Shown here: positions 59,118-64,000 of the stretch, in pieces
How positions within the stretch are numbered: position 1 is the stretch's first letter
How the letters are laid out: each line of letters starts with the position of its first letter
Assembly (NCBI GenBank): GCA_021234155.1
Contig: JAJEKV010000003.1
Coordinates: forward strand, 32,039,166-32,103,165
Direction: 5' to 3'
Source: Isoetes taiwanensis
Lineage: Eukaryota; Streptophyta; Lycopodiopsida; Isoetales; Isoetaceae
Length of the DNA stretch: 64,000 bases
Notes under the pieces: generated by a model
Database searches by the model: none
What the model saw: only the letters and a program-made list of their open reading frames with translations
Told to the model about the DNA's origin: nothing
Made by a program: the position numbers and the translations under genes

Positions 59118-60020
59118 TGGATTTCGACTTCCATGACCACCGTCCTGTTGTCTTAATCAATCAACACCCTTTGTGGGATCTAGGTTAGCGCGCACTTGGG
59201 CACCGTAACCCGGCTTTCGGTTCATCCCGCATCGCCAGTTCTGCTTACCAAAAATGGCCCACTTGGAGCTCCAATTCCAGGGCCGGGGTTCAATGGAGCA
59301 ACCCCGGCGCCTTACCTATTTAAAGTTTGAGAATAGGTCGAGGGAGTTTCTCCCCCGATGCCTCTAATCATTCGCTTTACCCGATAAAACTTTGAACGAG
59401 CTCCGGCTATCCCGAGGGAAACCGGAGGGAACCAGCTACCCGATGGTTCGATTAGTCTTCGCCCCTATACCCAAGTCCGACGAACGATTTGCATCGTCGG
59501 TATCGCTCACGAGCCTCCACCGAGTTTCCTCCGGCTTTCACCGCCGGGCATAGTTCACCATCTTTTCGGGTCCCAACATGCATGCTCACACTCAAACCTT
59601 TCACAGAAGATCATGGTCGGGGCATGGTGCACCCGACAACGGGGCTCCCACGCATCGGGTTTCCTTTTTCGCCAAGGCGGGTTTTGAACCCACCAACTCG
59701 CACGCATGTTAGACTCCTTGGTCCGTGTTTCAAGGCGGGTCGAATGGAAATCCCCACAAGCCAACGTCCGAGCGCGACAGTGCATGCTAGCCCGCCAATG
59801 TGGCGCGCCCCAAGCCCAAGCCCGCCCCACGGCATCGCCGGGTCACATGGTCCCTCTTTATCCATGAGACGGAGCCAATGTTGGCGGCACCTCGAAGGTT
59901 GGCCAGGCGGACCGGCCCGAGGCCATTCCGCACCAACCGAGGGCGCATCAGCAACCTCCATTTGCTTCCCTCCCAGCAATTTCAAGCACTTTTTAACTCT
60001 CTTTTCAAAGTCCTTTTCAC

Positions 60021-60055
<35 letters not shown>

Positions 60056-60240
60056 TGCCAATATTTAGCCTTGGATGGAATTTACCACCCACTCAAGGCT
60101 GCATTCCCAAACAGCCCGACTCGTGGAGAGCGCCTCGTGGAGCAACAGGGTCCGGGCCTGACGGGGCTCTCACCCTCTCAGGCGTCCACTTCCAGGGAAC
60201 CTCGACCCGGTCCGCCGCACGTGAACTGCCCCCAACTCTA
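59045..60240 (-). rRNA. 26S ribosomal RNA gene fragment (partial, diverged)
   Basis: The plus strand is the complement of nuclear large-subunit rRNA over about 1.2 kb: cgcgcttcagcgccatccat and gggctagttgattcggcagg near the left end, cttaccaaaaatggcccact near 59250, cctctaatcattcgctttac near 59360, aggcatagttcaccatc-like sequence near 59545, and tcgcggtacttgtttgctat near 60030. It corresponds roughly to nucleotides 200-1500 of 26S rRNA. Substitutions and gaps, mostly in the GC-rich expansion segments (59560-59950), show it is not a functional gene. No 18S, 5.8S or spacer adjoins it, so it is an isolated nuclear copy. Confidence 0.92.
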
Positions 60241-60302
60241 ATCTTTGTAAGCTTTCCGCCTCCATCGTCTCCCTCAGCGCTTCAACCTTTTCATCAATAA
60301 CT

Positions 60303-62365
60303 ATGGCTCCCTCTTCCAGATTCGGCACTCTGCATACCAACACATCAATGGAGGTCGCCGCTTTTGCCTCGGTAAACTTTTCTACTGTTTTTTTTCGTGC
60401 TGTTGCGGTTAGGGCAGGACTAGATTATTTTACGGATCAAGAACTTCTAGTTTCCAATCCTGGGCAACTCTGGCAATTTGTTGCTAACATGATCAGTACT
60501 CTTACATGTTTCCAAACCTTAGTGGATGGAACTCCAATTTTCCTCACTTCGGCACTGGTCACCAAGCTTTTTCACCTTGTCAATAAATTAAATTCATTGG
60601 GATGGTCCGAATTGCAAAATTTCGATGTCTCCCCTTATGTTGATCAATCGTATTCTTCCACTTCCACCAAGCTCACGATCTTTGCCAAGAACCATGAGTC
60701 TTTCATCAAGTTCTTGTGGTAGAAATTCTTTATTCATTCTGTAAAAAAAACCATATCAACAAATATTTCTTCAACACTGCCATAACTGCTATTCATTTGC
60801 ATAAGTCCATCGATTGACTTTTGATGCAACAGATGTTTGAAGGGCTAGATCTCTGATGAAAGCTCCAGGCTCTGGCCCTGATTCTGTGAGACACTCATAA
60901 ATCAAAGTCTTCCAGTTCCCAGCACTATGTCCACGTACGGAAGCACCTCCATGTCAAGGGCTTCCAGTAGGATTCCCTCCAAGATAGCAGCCATTCACGA
61001 ATTTCTGGATGAGACCTCTCAAGAGAAAAATGTCAACATTCAAGAAGAAGTTTGCAGCCCTTTTCTACGAAGAAAAACTCTAATTGCCATCTCCTCCTCA
61101 GATCATTCTGCCAAAGATACTCCATCTGATCCTCATTAGCAGTCATTGGTTTCCATTCTGCAAGAAGTTCATCACTAATCTCCCCACTCTTCTCGACAGG
61201 CCCTCTATGAGTATAGTATGAGCAACAGTTTGTTGGGTACATTTTGCAGTTACGGGAGTCCCAATGAATGGTATCAAGGATCATTTGGATTCCTCTGATG
61301 TCCTCAAAAAGAAATTCCAGAAGCTCTCCACTCAAAAACGTCATCTTTAAGAGCAATTTCAAGAAAAAATACAGACTTTTCTAGCCATCTGAGAAGAGTT
61401 AAAAAGAACTCAAGATGACTTGGTTCAATTGGAGGCAATCCATGCTCTATTACAGGTCCAAACCCTCCAAGACTACCTCACAGCTACAGATCAGCTCCTG
61501 CAAGATACTTTGGCAGTCTATCATAGCCTTCAAGAAGAATTCAAAGATCTGAAGCTGTCATCACGCACCAATAGCTATGCATCACGGAGTTGGAAGGCTT
61601 GGTCATGACTGCCCAGATACAGCCAGCAGCGAAATTCTGTCAAATAGAAAATCATAGACGATACAAAACTTGCGGGTCTCCAACTTCAACTTTCTTCCAT
61701 GGGTGCCTTTCCTTCTCATAGCACTCATGCTCATCGAAAGCTTAAAGAACTCAAGCTGCCTAGTGGATGAGAAGAGCAATCAAATCCAGGATCTAAAACA
61801 CAAGTTCCAATAAGCAGAATAGTCTGCCAAAAATGCCCATGCCAATACTGAAAGGTACTCTGTTCTTGCTGAGCACATATGCATGGATTACCCTCTTCCT
61901 ATGGGGTACCTTGATTATGTAAAATCACGATGGCATCTCTTCCTTATCTGATGGCTCAGTGCATCAGGTTTAGTTGAAGGAGCTATTACGGTACACAATT
62001 TTGTACGTATTTGGCCAGTTCTCACCATGGAAGAACAAGGCACACTATGTGCCTTGGTAAATTTCCAGTTCCTACATATTGAAGATCTTAGTTTTTCTTT
62101 GTTCGCATAGTCCAACGAATAGCTTATGTTCTGTATGATTTCTATATAGCTCATTCTCAAGCACTTTTCAGAAGACCACCCAGAGGCATTCACGGGAAAC
62201 CAGGCAGCTGTGTTGTTACTTCAAAAGGACAACCACTATCTTTCTGATCCCACTGCCACGACAATGCTCCTCAACGAATATATGCCCGAGCTTCACTCCA
62301 ATCAAAATGATCTTTCAAAGTTGGTGTTGATAGAACTTGTTCTGCAGTCTGAAAATCTGTAGACG
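60303..62365 (+). pseudogene. Unrecognised decayed coding region, coiled-coil type
   Basis: A 139-residue frame (60303-60719) has Phe/Leu-rich sequence (QLWQFVANMISTLTCFQ). Further pieces are Ser-rich (60927-61136), a Gln/Leu heptad-like coiled coil (LLQVQTLQDYLTATDQLLQDTL, about 61440-61510) and a last frame ending PELHSNQNDLSKLVLIEL near 62330. All read forward with stops between. I recognise no family. The even spread of pieces suggests one long, decayed gene or an element protein of about 600 residues. Confidence 0.35.
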
Positions 62366-62640
62366 TAGATTCTGGTTCTCACATTTGGTATACTGGAACC
62401 TACATAAAATTTCTTTCTTTTAAAAAAATGCAATAAAGGCATTTTTGAAAATCCGGATATAATAGCTTCAATTGCAGTCTTTTAAATAAACCTATCTGTC
62501 AAGACAATTACTTGTCTATCAAGAAGCAATACTTCATGAGCAACATTGCCTCTGCAATTATTCCCCACGATTGTTTTGTTTGCCCTAGAGAGAGAGAGAG
62601 AGTCAATAGACCTAAGTGTACTGTTTCTCCATATCAAAAC
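62366..62640. other. AT-rich spacer with GA microsatellite
   Basis: Contains a short (AG)8 run near 62588-62603. No gene. Confidence 0.6.
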
Positions 62641-62980
62641 TTTAACAATTTTTCCACCTTGCAGTCAATTGGCCGTTAAATAACTCATTGGCTTCATTTG
62701 GAATCTTCAATTTGCAAGATCGAATCATAATCCAAAGCTGGGTCATCTGTCTAAAGTAAATTGAGCAGTTCCTGTATAATAAAGATTCTAGTAACCCTTT
62801 TACATCCTTCGAAACACGTGCAAGAATGACAAAGATCTTTAGCGCATGAACACGTTGTTCTATTGTGTGGCTTCCTCCAATAGCTTTTAGGGTTTCCAAG
62901 CAATCATATATCTCGTATGGTGTCAAGAAAAAAAGATCACAATATGAGCTTTGCAAATTCATTAAACAATGCACCAGCTA
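62641..62980 (-). pseudogene. Exon-like fragment, possibly the DNA ligase N-terminal region
   Basis: The minus-strand frame reads TPYEIYDCLETLKAIGG, RVHALKIFVILARVSKDVKGLLESLLYRN. The spacing of Leu, Gly and Arg resembles the helical N-terminal domain of eukaryotic ATP-dependent DNA ligases (LIG1/LIG6), where an RKK..L..LL segment precedes E.K.L.R.L..N. The similarity is weak and no adenylation motif is present, so the family is a guess. It may be a real exon of a minus-strand gene extending left. Confidence 0.22.
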
Positions 62981-64000
62981 TAAGCAATAACATAAAAGAA
63001 TAATAATATTAGAACTTAAAGCGTAACCACAAAGTACATCTTTATTGATATCTACAACCAAACCAATGATGTCTTCAAAATCTTTTTTGTTCCACCCTTC
63101 TTACGTGGAACTACAATTAAATCTACAAGAAATTTTATGTGGCGGCCTTACGCAACGAACGCTTTCTTCCCCAACTCGTCTATGCAGGGGAAATTTGTGT
63201 AACTTTGGAATGGTGCCAAAGTCCTTAAAATGTGATACTTGATGTTTCTATAATATGAGAAGGCATTGCACAAGTAGACTATAGGGTATCCATCTAAGAG
63301 CGTGCATGTGGATCTAGCAAAAATAGCGAAATTGCAAAAATAACGAATTATAAAAAAGTAATTATAACATTCTAATTACCCGGATCTCAGACAAATTCAT
63401 TCAAATCCAATTGGGCATGCTCATTCAAGTGCCATTGGCAACGTCTTGTGAATGGTATTCCAAAGCATTTCAGAACTAGAAAAGCTAATCAAAAGCATTA
63501 TAGAAAATACCAAAGCGGGCATAGTGGTAGTGCACAATATTTATGAGGAGACTTGATTAATGTTACCTTGTAATATTCTTCTTGAGAATATGTACCATTT
63601 TAAAGCAGTCCAAGAGGACTTTATTTGCCATTACCTTCATGCCTATTTACAATACTCCGTGTAGGATCCTGCATCCCCATTGTAAACAAAATCCTGACAT
63701 TTCACATTTCTAAAACAGAACTTTAATCTACGCACTTTAGATAATTTTGCAAAAAACTTTTATTGAACAGAAATCAGAACAAAGATAATTGAGATAAACT
63801 CGTTGCCTTTTTATTGGCATTCCATTAACATGCTTGATTCCACAACGTTACTTTGCACAAATTCCAAAAACATGGACCAAGATTAATCGTTACACGAAGA
63901 TACGGAGTCATTAACCACATTTTTCTATTACCAGTGGCTTATTGTTATGCATAGAACACTAGGAAGTTGAATACTTAACTAGACTCTTCCTTCTTCTCCT
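62981..64000. other. AT-rich sequence without a recognised gene
   Basis: A frame at 63045-63242 has no family signature. I see nothing else up to the end of the window. Confidence 0.5.

Noticed and set aside
59489-60241. A 250-residue open frame on the plus strand
   Set aside because: It is the complement of 26S rRNA, so the frame is incidental.
1-64000. CRISPR arrays, bacterial operons, integrons
   Set aside because: Introns, LTR elements and rRNA type show a plant nuclear genome; no spaced short-repeat array is present.

Overview
This is a nuclear window from a land plant with a large, repeat-rich genome. A seed-free plant, most likely a fern, fits best. The reasons are a long intron-free PLS-type pentatricopeptide (PPR) relic, a P-class PPR relic, plant-type CACTA, Ty1/copia and Ty3/gypsy elements, plant GT-AG introns, and an HSPA12-type HSP70. 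The fern assignment is inference from sequence style. I found no clearly intact host gene. The window is mostly transposons, captured gene pieces and pseudogenes.

Layout. 0-4.9 kb: a decayed CACTA (En/Spm, TNP2-type) transposase, then a cluster of a short GGCGTCGTT motif that may be a degenerate CACTA end. 4.98-11.34 kb: a GC-rich tandem array of about 1.09 kb units. 11.4-16.4 kb: a minus-strand WG-repeat piece, an AGO4-type Argonaute PIWI relic, more GGCGTCGTT motifs, a CTC microsatellite, a short tandem repeat and unrecognised decayed sequence. 16.45-40.33 kb: a head-to-tail Ty3/gypsy array, LTR-internal-LTR-internal-LTR, sense on the minus strand. 40.33-42.52 kb: a multi-exon plant-style gene, an AT-rich spacer and a CACTA right end. 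43.4-50.0 kb: an HSPA12-like HSP70 gene split by a very young Ty1/copia insertion. 50.5-53.3 kb: cytochrome b5 reductase and PPR relics. 57.5-58.8 kb: a glutaredoxin-family N-terminus followed by a P-class PPR start. 59.0-60.2 kb: an antisense 26S rRNA fragment. The remainder is unrecognised.

The most interesting system is in the gypsy array. Right after the primer-binding site, where gag normally lies, each of the two internal regions carries a histone H3-like reading frame. It starts with the H3 tail MARTK, has a long acidic/Gln/Pro-rich linker, and ends with an H3 histone fold. At the other end of the internal region is a chromovirus integrase tail with a chromodomain. I could not find protease, reverse transcriptase or RNase H between them; that space holds captured sequence, including a leucine-rich-repeat piece. 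The array may therefore be a non-autonomous chromovirus carrying both a histone and a chromodomain.

A second notable point is the copia element. A 299-nt GT-AG intron-like segment splits its protease active-site motif, and three consecutive in-frame stops follow the donor. This suggests a splicing switch between Gag and Gag-Pol.

The gypsy copies differ from each other mainly at CTG/CAG sites (GCTG in one copy, CTTTG in another). This looks like systematic consensus error at methylated CHG sites, so many frameshifts in the repeats may not be real.
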